From Mycobacterium bohemicum DSM 44277 (GTDB taxonomy: Bacteria > Actinomycetota > Actinomycetes > Mycobacteriales > Mycobacteriaceae), in the NCBI RefSeq assembly GCF_001053185.1, contig NZ_CSTD01000001.1, positions 1,296,333 to 1,360,332 on the forward strand: 64,000 nucleotides of DNA, written 5' to 3'. Below are positions 1-8,466 of the stretch, piece after piece. Below the pieces are notes generated by a model. That model did no database searches, had not been told where the DNA came from, and saw only the letters and a list, made by a program, of their open reading frames with translations. The position numbers were made by a program, and so were the translations under genes. Within the stretch, counting starts at the first letter, position 1. The number at the start of each line of letters is the position of its first letter.

Positions 1-1
1 G

Positions 2-1366
2 ATGCGGGCTGCCCCCAGAATGCCGATCCGCACCGGGGCGCCGCCTCCAACCATGGCCGGGATGCTAGCACCCGACCCAGTGCCGCTCGTGTGGCGCGCG
101 GTTGGGCATACTGTCGCAATGATTGCCGCCGATATCTGGCGCCGAGCGCAATTCAGGCGGCGCGCCACTGCGAAAAACCGCACAAAAGACGAGCTCCCCC
201 GCGTGTTGGTCATCTCCCATAAATGGGAGATGGCCGGAGGCGCGGAATTCGGATTTCGTGACATGGTGCTGGCGCTGCGGAAAATGCGGCCAGACCTCGA
301 TATGGTCGGCGTCTACCCGCGGCAGGGAAGCCTCGCGTCCGAGTGCGCCGGATACGGTATGCGCACCGAGATCAGCTGGGTGCCGTGGTGGGCTTACTAC
401 GAACAATGGCGGGAAGGGGTCAGTTCGCGACTCACCGCGGCGGTGGTCGGCGCGCTGCTCGTACCACTTGCGGAAGCGATCGTCATCGCGCAACTCCTGC
501 CCGGGATTGTGCGAGCGGTGCTGCTACTGATGCGACTGCGGCCAACGATGGTGCTGACCAACACGATGGGCATTCCGTCGCACGCCGTCGCTGCCAAACT
601 CCTCGGAATCCCGCACTACTGGATGGTCTGCGAGTTCGGGAAGGACGACCACCAGCTTCGGTTTTTCCTGGGCTACCGCGGGACCGTCCGCGCGATTGGA
701 CGGCTTTCGAAGACGGTGATCTGCAGTTCGCGAGCGGTTGAGAAGTCGCTACTCGAGGTGGATCCGACGATCAAGACGTGTGTGCTCTACCCCGCCATCG
801 ACGCCGCACCCGCGACGGCGCCGCCGCGGCATCCGGGCGAGCCACTGCGAGCTGTGCTGGTCGGTCGCTACTCCCAATACAAGGGGCAACACCTTGCCGT
901 CGAGGCTGTTGCCATTGCCCGAAAGGCCGGCGTCGACATCGAATTGACGTTGGTCGGTGCCGGGGACCAAGAACCGGTTCGCGAGCTTGCCCGACGCCTG
1001 GGCGTCGTGGACCTGGTGGACATTCACGGACCGACGGAAAACGTCGAACCCTATTGGACCGCCGCCCACGTCGGCCTCATGTGCAGCGAGTGCGAGGCCT
1101 TCGGACGGGTCACCGTGGAGGCGATGAGAGCGGGATTGCCGGTGTGCGGAACAAACGCCGGTGGCACTCCGGAGATCATCGATCCAGGCGTCAACGGGCT
1201 GCTGAGCCCTGTCGGGGACGCGAATGCGCTCGCAGCCAACCTGATGGCGCTCGAGTCGGACGAGGACCTGCGGCGTAGCCTCGCCGTGCACGCGGTGGAA
1301 ACCGCGCGGCGCTTCGAACGCACCCGTCACGACCATGAACTCGCCGCCATTCTCGACCTGTGTTGA
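2..1366 (+). CDS. GT4-family glycosyltransferase (start may lie outside the window)
   Basis: Predicted GT-B fold retaining glycosyltransferase that moves a sugar from an NDP or lipid-linked donor to a growing glycolipid at the cytoplasmic face. The N-terminal Rossmann half begins near residue 67 (VLVISHKWEMAGGAEFG). A hydrophobic stretch near residues 145-180 suggests membrane association. The donor half has VLVGRYSQYKGQHLAVEA and, near residue 365, the GT4 E-x7-E motif in ECEAFGRVTVEAM followed by GGTPEII. The first in-frame ATG is at base 2 and the first 60 residues are poorly ordered, so the true start is uncertain and could be upstream of the window. It converges on the next gene with a 20-nt gap holding a short inverted repeat (TCAGG/CCTGA). 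The family is clear; the sugar and acceptor are not. Confidence 0.85.
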   Translation: MRAAPRMPIRTGAPPPTMAGMLAPDPVPLVWRAVGHTVAMIAADIWRRAQFRRRATAKNRTKDELPRVLVISHKWEMAGGAEFGFRDMVLALRKMRPDLDMVGVYPRQGSLASECAGYGMRTEISWVPWWAYYEQWREGVSSRLTAAVVGALLVPLAEAIVIAQLLPGIVRAVLLLMRLRPTMVLTNTMGIPSHAVAAKLLGIPHYWMVCEFGKDDHQLRFFLGYRGTVRAIGRLSKTVICSSRAVEKSLLEVDPTIKTCVLYPAIDAAPATAPPRHPGEPLRAVLVGRYSQYKGQHLAVEAVAIARKAGVDIELTLVGAGDQEPVRELARRLGVVDLVDIHGPTENVEPYWTAAHVGLMCSECEAFGRVTVEAMRAGLPVCGTNAGGTPEIIDPGVNGLLSPVGDANALAANLMALESDEDLRRSLAVHAVETARRFERTRHDHELAAILDLC

Positions 1367-1386
1367 AGCTCAGGCCCGCCCTGACA

Positions 1387-2676
1387 TCAACGACTCGGCG
1401 CCACGGCCGGCCCGCAGCGCCGCACGCGGGCGAAGCTTTCCAGGAGATCGGCGGCGGCTGCGGCGCTTTCGGCCGGTTTGGTCATCCGGGTGGCGATCTC
1501 GCGGGCGCGCGTGAGGTAGTGCGGCGCCAGGATGGTGCGAAGTTCCGAGACCAGCGATTTGCGGGTAACCGATGAAAAACGGCGCGCCGAGCCGACCTTG
1601 AGCCGTTTCAGTTGGGCGCCCCAGAAAATCTGATCGGGCAGCGTCCAGAGGATCAACGTCGGGACCCCGGCACGCAGGCCCGCGGCCAAAGTGCCCGCGC
1701 CACCGTGGTGAACGACCGCGCGGCAGGTGGGAAAGGTGGTCGCGTAGTTGACCGTGCTCACCACCTTGACGTGCTCGTAATCGGGGGCGGTGCTGAAGTC
1801 ACTCGACCCGGCGCAGACCAATGCGCGCTCGCCCACCTCCGCGCAGGCCGCGGCGATCATCGCGAGCGTGTCGGCCGGAGACGCGATGGGTATGGTGCCG
1901 AAGCCGAAGAAGATCGGCGGTGTGCCGGCGGCGATCCACGACGCGGCCTCCTCGTCAGCGTCCGTCGGCGACTCCATCGTCAGGGTGCCGACGAAGGGCC
2001 GCTGGCCATCGAATTTCGCCCACTCGGCGGCCAGCCCGGGAAACCACACCTCGTCGTAGGCCTGGATCTGCAATGAACCGCGTTCGGTGATCCGTCGCGA
2101 CGTCGGGCGGGTGGCCTTCGGCAGGCCCAGTTCCCGGCGCTGCGCATCCTCGGTCTTCTTCATCGCCCGCCAATTCATCCATTCGCCCATCAACCAGGCG
2201 CGGCGGATCAACGGCGACGGCAGGAACGGCAGGAGTTGCCCGTTGGCCCGGATCGGGTAGTAGTCCAGTGTGGCCAACGGAATGTCGTAATACTCGGCGA
2301 CGTTGGCAGCGGGCTGCTCGAAGGTCAGGCCGGTGAATAGCAGGTCCGCCCCCTCCGCCAGCGAGATGAGGGTTTTGCCCATATCCCTCCAGCATTGGGC
2401 AGAGATCTCCAGATTCTCGCGCTGCAGCCTGTTCAGCTCTTTGAATTTCCACGGAGTGTGGAAGCGACATGTCCAGTAGTTGCGCTGCGCGTCCAGGAGG
2501 GCCTGGGTGTCCAGCCCGTAGGCGACCGCCGCAAGCCCAGCCGACTCGGTGAAGCCGACCAGGTTGGGCGAGACGGCCATCCGCACGTCGTGCCCTCGCC
2601 GCTGCAGCTCGCGACCGACAACGACGGAGGGCTCGACATCACCGCGACTTCCATAGCAGGCGAGCACAAATTTCAT
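1387..2676 (-). CDS. GT1-family glycosyltransferase, GtfA/RtfA type (paralogue 1)
   Basis: 429-aa GT-B glycosyltransferase of the mycobacterial GPL/LOS family (GtfA, RtfA, Rv1524, Rv1526c). It starts MKFVLACYGSRGDVEP, the conserved N-terminal signature, so I chose the ATG at 2676 rather than the TTG 21 nt upstream. The C-terminal nucleotide-sugar site is HHGGAGT at about residue 323, followed by TLPDQIFW, the Asp-Gln pair that contacts the donor sugar. It is one of three close paralogues in this window (the others start at 7619 and 16247). It probably adds a deoxysugar such as rhamnose, 6-deoxytalose or fucose to an envelope glycolipid; the substrate is inferred from family and neighbours only. 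Confidence 0.9.
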   Translation of the reverse strand: MKFVLACYGSRGDVEPSVVVGRELQRRGHDVRMAVSPNLVGFTESAGLAAVAYGLDTQALLDAQRNYWTCRFHTPWKFKELNRLQRENLEISAQCWRDMGKTLISLAEGADLLFTGLTFEQPAANVAEYYDIPLATLDYYPIRANGQLLPFLPSPLIRRAWLMGEWMNWRAMKKTEDAQRRELGLPKATRPTSRRITERGSLQIQAYDEVWFPGLAAEWAKFDGQRPFVGTLTMESPTDADEEAASWIAAGTPPIFFGFGTIPIASPADTLAMIAAACAEVGERALVCAGSSDFSTAPDYEHVKVVSTVNYATTFPTCRAVVHHGGAGTLAAGLRAGVPTLILWTLPDQIFWGAQLKRLKVGSARRFSSVTRKSLVSELRTILAPHYLTRAREIATRMTKPAESAAAAADLLESFARVRRCGPAVAPSR

Positions 2677-2996
2677 CGCGGGCTCTCGTCCTTCCAAATG
2701 TCACGGGCACTTGCGCCTGTCACGGGTATGGCCGAAGTCAGGGGCACCGATCATTATTACCGGTTGTCCGATTATGAGCGGGCGCTTGCACCATTCGCAT
2801 GGCTGGTCCGGTCGTCATCCCGTCGTCCCGTCGCGACGTTCTCAACGACCGGTCCCCAAGGCGCGCCCAATCTTCGGAAGGCGTCTCCTGGTCCGGACCA
2901 ACGACACGCAGACCCCCTCTATACACCCACCTGCGAATAGCCGGTGATCTTCGCAAATTGACCATGACCCGTTGCGTGTGCCAGTAGCCTTCCGGC
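2677..2996. other. Divergent intergenic region (320 bp)
   Basis: This stretch lies between the divergent glycosyltransferase and sulfotransferase-like genes and must hold both promoters. I see no convincing gene, repeat or strong operator. An AT-rich patch around 2750-2775 is the most promoter-like part for the leftward gene. Confidence 0.4.
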
Positions 2997-3857
2997 ATGC
3001 TGCTAGCCGTGCCCGCCGGACGATCCACGCCGACCCGAAGAAGGAAGTGGACGTTGAATCCCGTGGTCGCCTGGCGGCGAACTCGCGGCCGCTTCCAAGA
3101 CCCCCTATTTGTGTTTCAGATGGGAAAGGTGGGGTCTACCACGATCGAGGAAACGCTGGAGGCCCGGTACCGCTACTACCACCTGCACGATCGCGCGGAC
3201 TTCTCTCCGATATACGAACGCTATCGTACGGGCCGGCGCACAAGGCGGGCCGAGTATTTCGACATCATCACGGCAACACGAGATCCGATCGCGCGGAAGA
3301 TTTCGGGCTTTTTCCAAAATCTTGCGCTGACTCGGTCGACCCCCGATTCCGATGTCTATCCCTTTTGCTTCGAGTCGGAGGAGGCCGCCCGAAACGCCAG
3401 CATGGACGAGTTGGTCGCACGGTTTCATGCATGGGATGACGGGATACCGGAAGCGACGGAATGGTTCGACCGTCATTTTGAGCCGGCCACCGGCATTCGA
3501 ATCTATGACCATGGGTTCGACCCGGAGAAGGGCTGGCAGATTTTCCGGGACGGCAAGTGGCGGGTGCTCGTGCTCCGGTTCGAAGACATCAACAAGAACC
3601 ACCTGGATGCACTGAACGAGTTCGTGGTGGGACGCTATGGGCAGTCCTCACGGATCGACCGCCTCTGGCCGGCCAACCTTTCCTCCAAGAAATGGTACTT
3701 CGACCGGATGAACGAGTTCTTACGGGAAATAAAATTTTCGGACGACGATATCAACGCCGCCTACGCCACCCCTTATGCACGCCATTTCTACACCGATCAA
3801 GAGTTGGCGGCGATGCGGTCAAAATGGCGTAGAACATCTGCTGGGGTGCAACCGTAG
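2997..3857 (+). CDS. Sulfotransferase-family protein (capsular polysaccharide synthesis-like)
   Basis: 286-aa protein with both PAPS-binding signatures of the sulfotransferase fold. The 5'-phosphosulfate loop is FVFQMGKVGSTTIEETL near residues 38-54. The 3'-phosphate motif is TATRDPIARKISGFFQN near residues 91-107, where Arg is followed eight positions later by Ser. It would transfer sulfate from PAPS to a hydroxyl, most likely on a sugar of the glycolipid built by the neighbouring glycosyltransferases. Sulfated glycolipids, including sulfated GPLs, are known in mycobacteria. The start at the first ATG is tentative because the first 30 residues are Arg-rich and could be over-called. Near the 3' end the base composition becomes noticeably AT-richer than the genome average. 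Confidence 0.7.
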   Translation: MLLAVPAGRSTPTRRRKWTLNPVVAWRRTRGRFQDPLFVFQMGKVGSTTIEETLEARYRYYHLHDRADFSPIYERYRTGRRTRRAEYFDIITATRDPIARKISGFFQNLALTRSTPDSDVYPFCFESEEAARNASMDELVARFHAWDDGIPEATEWFDRHFEPATGIRIYDHGFDPEKGWQIFRDGKWRVLVLRFEDINKNHLDALNEFVVGRYGQSSRIDRLWPANLSSKKWYFDRMNEFLREIKFSDDDINAAYATPYARHFYTDQELAAMRSKWRRTSAGVQP

Positions 3858-4269
3858 ATCGCTCTCGCTGAGGGCGCGGCGTCTCGAAGGGATACCAGAA
3901 GCCCGTCGATGGTCACAATCAACGCGATTGGGGCCGGTGCTCGAGGCGGATGCGCTGGTCGTTGTCGCCACATAGCGGGTGCGTGATCTGCCTATCACCT
4001 AAGGCAGGCAACCCTTTGCCTGGATGTGGGCAACGTCTTGGTGCCATTGGACACGCCCTCGGTGACCTTAGGTGGAGGATCGGCAGATTCCAAGCAAGAT
4101 CAACGCGGTGGCGCCAAAATTTAGGGACCGCCGATAATAACGAGCGGCCGACTTGGGAAGAAGGTTCCCTACGTAGACCGGTTGGCAGATGGCCCAGGTT
4201 CCACATTTTTACGCCTACCGAATCGAAGAACGCTGTGCGTGACCGGCTGGGGCAGTAAGATATCCGACT
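3858..4269. other. Intergenic region (412 bp), AT-richer
   Basis: No supported gene. It holds one terminator-like hairpin (4005-4022, listed separately) and, near its right end, the presumed promoter of the methyltransferase gene that starts at 4270. Composition is AT-richer than the flanking core genes, in keeping with an acquired segment. Confidence 0.4.
4005..4022 (+). terminator. Hairpin downstream of the sulfotransferase-like gene
   Basis: Perfect 7-bp inverted repeat CAGGCAA/TTGCCTG around a 4-nt loop, about 150 nt past the stop codon. There is no T-tract, which is common for mycobacterial terminators. Function is inferred. Confidence 0.4.
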
Positions 4270-5142
4270 GTGCCTCGTCGAGAGCTAAACACGCGCATCC
4301 GTGAGAACCTACCTGCAGTCGAGTTTGTGGTTTCTGCAAGACGACCATTTGTTCGCCGTCGCTATCGCTACCGCGACCGCCACCGCATGCTCAAGCAACT
4401 CGGGCCGGAACTCAGCAAAGAAGTCGCCTGGATCGCCTCCGACGTGTCAGGCCCAAGTGGTGAGTTGGGTTCGATTTTCGCCGACACGCCGAACATCCAT
4501 AAGCTTCTTCATTATTTGCCGGTGTACGAATCGGCGCTGCGCGAGCGCCGTTCAGAACCGATACGAATGCTTGAAATTGGCGTAGCAAGAGGTGGATCAC
4601 TGCAAATGTGGCGTCGTTACCTCCACCCAGAATCGACAATCGTCGGCATCGATATCGATGCCACGACTCAAGAATTCGACAACCCTTTGAATCGGGTGCA
4701 CGTTCGTCTAGGAAGCCAGACCGATATCGCTTTCCTACAGCAAGTCATTGATGAGTTCGGCCCTTTCGATGTGATCCTGGATGATGGCAGCCACATGAAC
4801 TCTCACATCATTACCACGTTTCGCTACCTGTTTCCTCGCGGCCTCGCGTCCGGGGGCGTTTACATCGCCGAGGACCTCTGTGCCAATTATTGGACGCCAT
4901 ATCGCGACAGCTGGATATCGTTCGCTGACTTCACAAAATGGCTGATCGATGCGATGCACGCGCACTACCAAACCTCGCTGAAAAGCGAACCCGATTTCCG
5001 CGCGGGGGAATCACATCGAGCGAATGAAATCCGCGTGCCTTTAGCGACGACGCTTATCGAAAAAGTCGAATTTTACGACTCGATAGCGGTAATTCATCGC
5101 GCACACGGGCGCCGCGAAGTTCCGATCAGCTTCTATCAGTAA
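4270..5142 (+). CDS. SAM-dependent sugar O-methyltransferase (MycE/TylF/CmcI-like)
   Basis: 290-aa class I methyltransferase. Motif I is MLEIGVARGGSLQMW (near residues 98-112), followed by VGIDID at the end of strand 2. DVILDDGSHMNSH (near residues 174-186) resembles the metal-binding region of the macrolide-sugar O-methyltransferases MycE and TylF and of CmcI. It probably methylates a hydroxyl of a deoxysugar in the glycolipid, as Mtf proteins do in GPL clusters. It uses a GTG start at 4270; an internal ATG at residue 40 is possible. It is followed by a 271-bp AT-rich gap with no gene, then a convergent methyltransferase. Confidence 0.8.
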   Translation: MPRRELNTRIRENLPAVEFVVSARRPFVRRRYRYRDRHRMLKQLGPELSKEVAWIASDVSGPSGELGSIFADTPNIHKLLHYLPVYESALRERRSEPIRMLEIGVARGGSLQMWRRYLHPESTIVGIDIDATTQEFDNPLNRVHVRLGSQTDIAFLQQVIDEFGPFDVILDDGSHMNSHIITTFRYLFPRGLASGGVYIAEDLCANYWTPYRDSWISFADFTKWLIDAMHAHYQTSLKSEPDFRAGESHRANEIRVPLATTLIEKVEFYDSIAVIHRAHGRREVPISFYQ

Positions 5143-5413
5143 TGTACAGTATTAGGATACTTGCCATATCGCCACGTGCCCTCAAGTTTGTGGGCGGCGA
5201 GTCCTGAGGCCGCGCTGCTGACAATCACGTTAATCCCCAGCTCACGTCGCCGCGTAACTCTTGATGGTCGCGCCCCGCTCGATATCACGGTACCGATAGC
5301 GATTGCGGCAATCAGATAACTCCGGGAATGCCCTGTGCACGTTTTATTTGGGCCACACAGTAGGCAGATTATAACGCCGTGCTAGTGATCAAACCAACAA
5401 AGTATTGTCGCCC

Positions 5414-6157
5414 TCATTGGTGCTGCTGTTCTGGTGACAAGCTTAGAAGTTTGAGCCAATATGGCAACGCAAGGGACTGATACAAAGGTTCCGGAACAAT
5501 CCTGGAGAGTACTCGAAGGGGTACTCGATAGGCTTTGTCTTGCCACGGCATCAAAGACCGTATGTGCTTGACCGCAGCGTCGCCGGGAAGGCGCGCCCGT
5601 GCCTGTCCGCCCGCATCACCAGCTTTTATGCCTGCGAAGTATAAGTCGAAGTGAGTTGGCATATACCAGAAGCGATACTCGGCGAACATGGAGCGCAACG
5701 GCAGCGTGTCCTCGAAGTCACGCTTGTTCAGATTACGGTAGTAATCCAAGCCCGCCGCCTGAGTACCTGGCGACAAAGCCGTATCGCTACGACTTGTACC
5801 GTGCTCAGGCCGGCCACGGGATGCGCAGCTGACGGCGACCAGTCCCCCTGGCCGAGTAAGCCGCACCATGTTCAGGAATGTTTCGTGCCAGTGCGGGTCG
5901 TGTTCGAAGCACTCACCGGATACGGTCACATCATAACTACTGTCGGGATCGTCAATCTGGTGTCCGAATCGCACGACGTCGACCCCGGGGCCTGCAACGA
6001 GGTCGACTCCAACATAGCGTCCTGCGGCCGCGAACAGATTGCGCACGCTCCCGTTGACGTCGTACGAGCCGATTTCCAGCACGCTCGCACCCGCGACAAG
6101 TTCCAGATTTGCATCGACGACGGCTTTAAAGAACGCAACTTGCTCCACGTGGCTCAT
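5414..6157 (-). CDS. Class I SAM-dependent methyltransferase
   Basis: 247-aa methyltransferase. Motif I is SVLEIGSYDVNGSVR near residues 25-39, then YVGVDLVAGPGVDVV. The motif IV/V region is YDVTVSGECFEHDPHW and LTRPGGLVAVSCAS. It belongs to the Methyltransf_11-like sugar or lipid methyltransferases found in GPL and LOS loci. The start codon overlaps the stop of a small upstream ORF by 4 nt (ATGA), so it appears to be the last gene of a leftward operon running from drrA. The substrate is unknown. Confidence 0.8.
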   Translation of the reverse strand: MSHVEQVAFFKAVVDANLELVAGASVLEIGSYDVNGSVRNLFAAAGRYVGVDLVAGPGVDVVRFGHQIDDPDSSYDVTVSGECFEHDPHWHETFLNMVRLTRPGGLVAVSCASRGRPEHGTSRSDTALSPGTQAAGLDYYRNLNKRDFEDTLPLRSMFAEYRFWYMPTHFDLYFAGIKAGDAGGQARARLPGDAAVKHIRSLMPWQDKAYRVPLRVLSRIVPEPLYQSLALPYWLKLLSLSPEQQHQ

Positions 6158-6351
6158 AACGCTTCACATGCTAACGCACGAACCGGCACTTTCTGGATAC
6201 AACCCCTGCCGATGCGGAACCGGTTAAGGCCGACGACGAGATCTTGGACCGCAGTGTCGGTCCTCGACTTCTCCACGTCTACGGCGGCCGTACGCGGCGC
6301 GATACCATTCAACAGCGCTGAGGCAGGTCGAGAATCATCCGCGCCGGTCAT
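6154..6351 (-). CDS. Small hypothetical ORF between glycosyltransferase and methyltransferase genes
   Basis: A 65-codon ORF starting MTGADDSRPASALLNG. Two things argue that it is real. A GAAGG ribosome-binding site lies 10 nt before its ATG, and its stop overlaps the next gene's ATG as ATGA, a typical translational-coupling arrangement. It starts 20 nt after the upstream glycosyltransferase stop. An in-frame start at 6384 would overlap that stop. No domain, signal peptide or membrane segment is recognised. It could also be a degraded remnant that keeps the frame by chance. Confidence 0.4.
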   Translation of the reverse strand: MTGADDSRPASALLNGIAPRTAAVDVEKSRTDTAVQDLVVGLNRFRIGRGCIQKVPVRALACEAL

Positions 6352-6371
6352 CCGATGGCCGCCTTCACCAA

Positions 6372-7619
6372 TTAGCGGAAACACTTCGAGCAGACGAATT
6401 TTTCCAATAAATCGGCAGCGTTGGTAACGCTTTCAGTCGGTTTTGTCATTCGCGTGGAGAGCTCGCGGGCTCGGGCTGCGTATTCAGGGGCAAGTATCTG
6501 GCTAAGGTCCGCCACCAGTGATTCCCTGGTGGCGGTTGAAAATCGCCGGGCGGCGCCCACCTTAAGTCGCGTCACCTGAGTTGCCCAAACGGCTTGATCT
6601 GGCCACGTCCAAAGAATCAGTGTAGGGAGTCCGGCGCGCAGGCTCGCGGCCGTGGTGCCCGCACCGCCATGGTGCACGGCCGCGCGACAGGCCGGAAGAA
6701 TGGTCGCGTAATTCATGGCGTCCACCACTTTGACGTGGTCCATGTGCGGAATGTTGCTGAAATCATTCGCCGCGGCGCAGACGAGCGCTCGCTCGCCCAA
6801 CTGCGCACAGGCCGCGCCTATCATGACGATCGCTTCAGCCGGCGATTGGACCGGTGAACCGCCAAACCCAAAATAAATCGGTGGTGTTCCCGCGGCAATC
6901 CATGATGCGACCGCTTCATCGGCGTCTGTCGCCAATCCCAGGGTCAGCGCACCGACAAAGGGCCGTTGCCCATCCCATTTCGCCCATTCGGTTGCCAGGC
7001 CCGGAAAACAAACCTCGTCGTAAGCCTGGATTTCCAGCGATCCACGTTCGGCGATGCGTTGCGGGGTCGGAGAGCTTGCCTCCGGTAAGCCAAGTTCGCG
7101 GCGCTGCACGTTCTCTATCTTCTTAAACATTCCCCGGTAGTTTCGCCGCTCGTTTCGCTTCGTGGCGGAGCGGATCTGGCTGTTGGCTCGCTTCGGGGTG
7201 ACATGCACCGTGGCCAACGGAATCTGGTAATACTCTGCGACGTTGAGAGCCGTCTCCTCTAGTAGTTGATAGGTGACCAGCAGGTCGGCCCCCTCAACCA
7301 TGGCCATCAGCGTCGCGCACGTCATTTCCAAGGTCTGCGTCATGAGCGCCCGAGCTTCGTGTGTCAATCTGATGAGACGCGGGATCTGAAGGAGGATGCG
7401 CACATCGTAAGCGGGCAATAGATTGCGCTGCGTATCGTCGAAAGACTTAAAATCTGGTCCGCAAGCGACCGCCGAAAGCCCAGCCGCCTCGGCGAAGCCA
7501 ACCAGATCGGGAGTGATAGCTATGCGTATGTCGTGTCCTCTGCGTAAAAGCTCACGGCCGATGGCAAGGCAGGGCTCGACATCGCCGCGAGTCCCATAGC
7601 ACGCCAACACAACTTTCAC
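6372..7619 (-). CDS. GT1-family glycosyltransferase, GtfA/RtfA type (paralogue 2)
   Basis: 415-aa paralogue of the glycosyltransferases ending at 1387 and 14976. N-terminal signature VKVVLACYGTRGDVEP; C-terminal HHGGAGT near residue 316, then TWPDQAVW with the donor-binding Asp-Gln. I chose the GTG at 7619 because a GAAAGG ribosome-binding site sits correctly before it; a TTG 15 nt upstream is the alternative. It follows drrC by 55 nt in the same direction. It is AT-richer than the other two paralogues and has a shorter central segment (residues about 125-160), so it was probably acquired separately. Predicted role: addition of one deoxysugar to the exported glycolipid. Confidence 0.9.
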   Translation of the reverse strand: MKVVLACYGTRGDVEPCLAIGRELLRRGHDIRIAITPDLVGFAEAAGLSAVACGPDFKSFDDTQRNLLPAYDVRILLQIPRLIRLTHEARALMTQTLEMTCATLMAMVEGADLLVTYQLLEETALNVAEYYQIPLATVHVTPKRANSQIRSATKRNERRNYRGMFKKIENVQRRELGLPEASSPTPQRIAERGSLEIQAYDEVCFPGLATEWAKWDGQRPFVGALTLGLATDADEAVASWIAAGTPPIYFGFGGSPVQSPAEAIVMIGAACAQLGERALVCAAANDFSNIPHMDHVKVVDAMNYATILPACRAAVHHGGAGTTAASLRAGLPTLILWTWPDQAVWATQVTRLKVGAARRFSTATRESLVADLSQILAPEYAARARELSTRMTKPTESVTNAADLLEKFVCSKCFR

Positions 7620-7674
7620 AGAACAGCCTTTCAATCGTCGTATACGCGTTGGATGACGGTGCGTAGCAGAAGTG

Positions 7675-8466
7675 TCAGTGCGGGGTTTCGGCTGCCGCGC
7701 GATAACCGCGGACGGCCAGCGGTGTGATCACCGCGGCCAGCCCCAGAGCCCACACCATAGTCAGGAAGAGCGGCCACAACGCGGGATCACCTTGCGCGAG
7801 TGCCCGCATGGACTCAATCGTCGGCCACATCGGCTGCAGGTGCATTTGTAGCCGCACCGCCGAGGGCAGGTTTTCCGCGGGAACAACACCGGAACTGGAA
7901 AACACCGAGCCGATGGATGGCACCGCCAGCCAGGAGAGCACGGCACCGGTCTTGGACCGTACCGCGATCGCTATTACTCCCGTCGCGAAGACGACCGCTA
8001 TCAGCACGGGCACCAGGAGGAATGGAATCACGGCGAGCCAGCCGCCTTTGAACCGAAGTCCGAGTCCGACGCCGACCGCGGTGATCAATACGGTGCTCAC
8101 CAGTGTGCGGGCGGCCTCGGCGAGCAGCCGGCCGGTCATCGCGCTCGCCCTCTTGACAGGCAACACCCACAATCGGCCGATCATCCCGGTGTCGCGTTCG
8201 AAAGGAATAGTGCGTGCGGCGACGATCGTTCCGAACATCGCACCCGCCACCGCGCACATCGGCACCAAGCCGTAAATGCTGTCTGTGCCGGTAATTCTCA
8301 TGATCGATTTACCGACCAGGACTTTGTAAGTAATCAACAAAAAGGTCGGGAACACCAGACTCTGGATCAGCACCGCCGGCTGGCGCCGCCACTCGGTGAG
8401 GAGGCGGCCGGCAAAAACCACAGTTTCGGTGGCCAGTGAGCTCCCCGACGGTGTGTTGACCGTCAT
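7675..8466 (-). CDS. drrC: ABC-2 type transporter permease, DrrC-like
   Basis: 263-aa membrane permease of the daunorubicin-resistance/lipid-export type with about six hydrophobic segments, starting MTVNTPSGSSLATETVVFAG. The reading frame stays open for 150 codons upstream, but that extension has no membrane character and overlaps drrB. The ATG at 8466 forms an ATGA overlap with the drrB stop and is the credible start. With DrrA and DrrB it should form a lipid exporter. In M. avium-complex GPL clusters the serovar-specific region ends at drrC, and in M. tuberculosis DrrABC serves PDIM/PGL export. The family is clear; the cargo is inferred from the adjacent glycosyltransferases. Confidence 0.9.
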   Translation of the reverse strand: MTVNTPSGSSLATETVVFAGRLLTEWRRQPAVLIQSLVFPTFLLITYKVLVGKSIMRITGTDSIYGLVPMCAVAGAMFGTIVAARTIPFERDTGMIGRLWVLPVKRASAMTGRLLAEAARTLVSTVLITAVGVGLGLRFKGGWLAVIPFLLVPVLIAVVFATGVIAIAVRSKTGAVLSWLAVPSIGSVFSSSGVVPAENLPSAVRLQMHLQPMWPTIESMRALAQGDPALWPLFLTMVWALGLAAVITPLAVRGYRAAAETPH

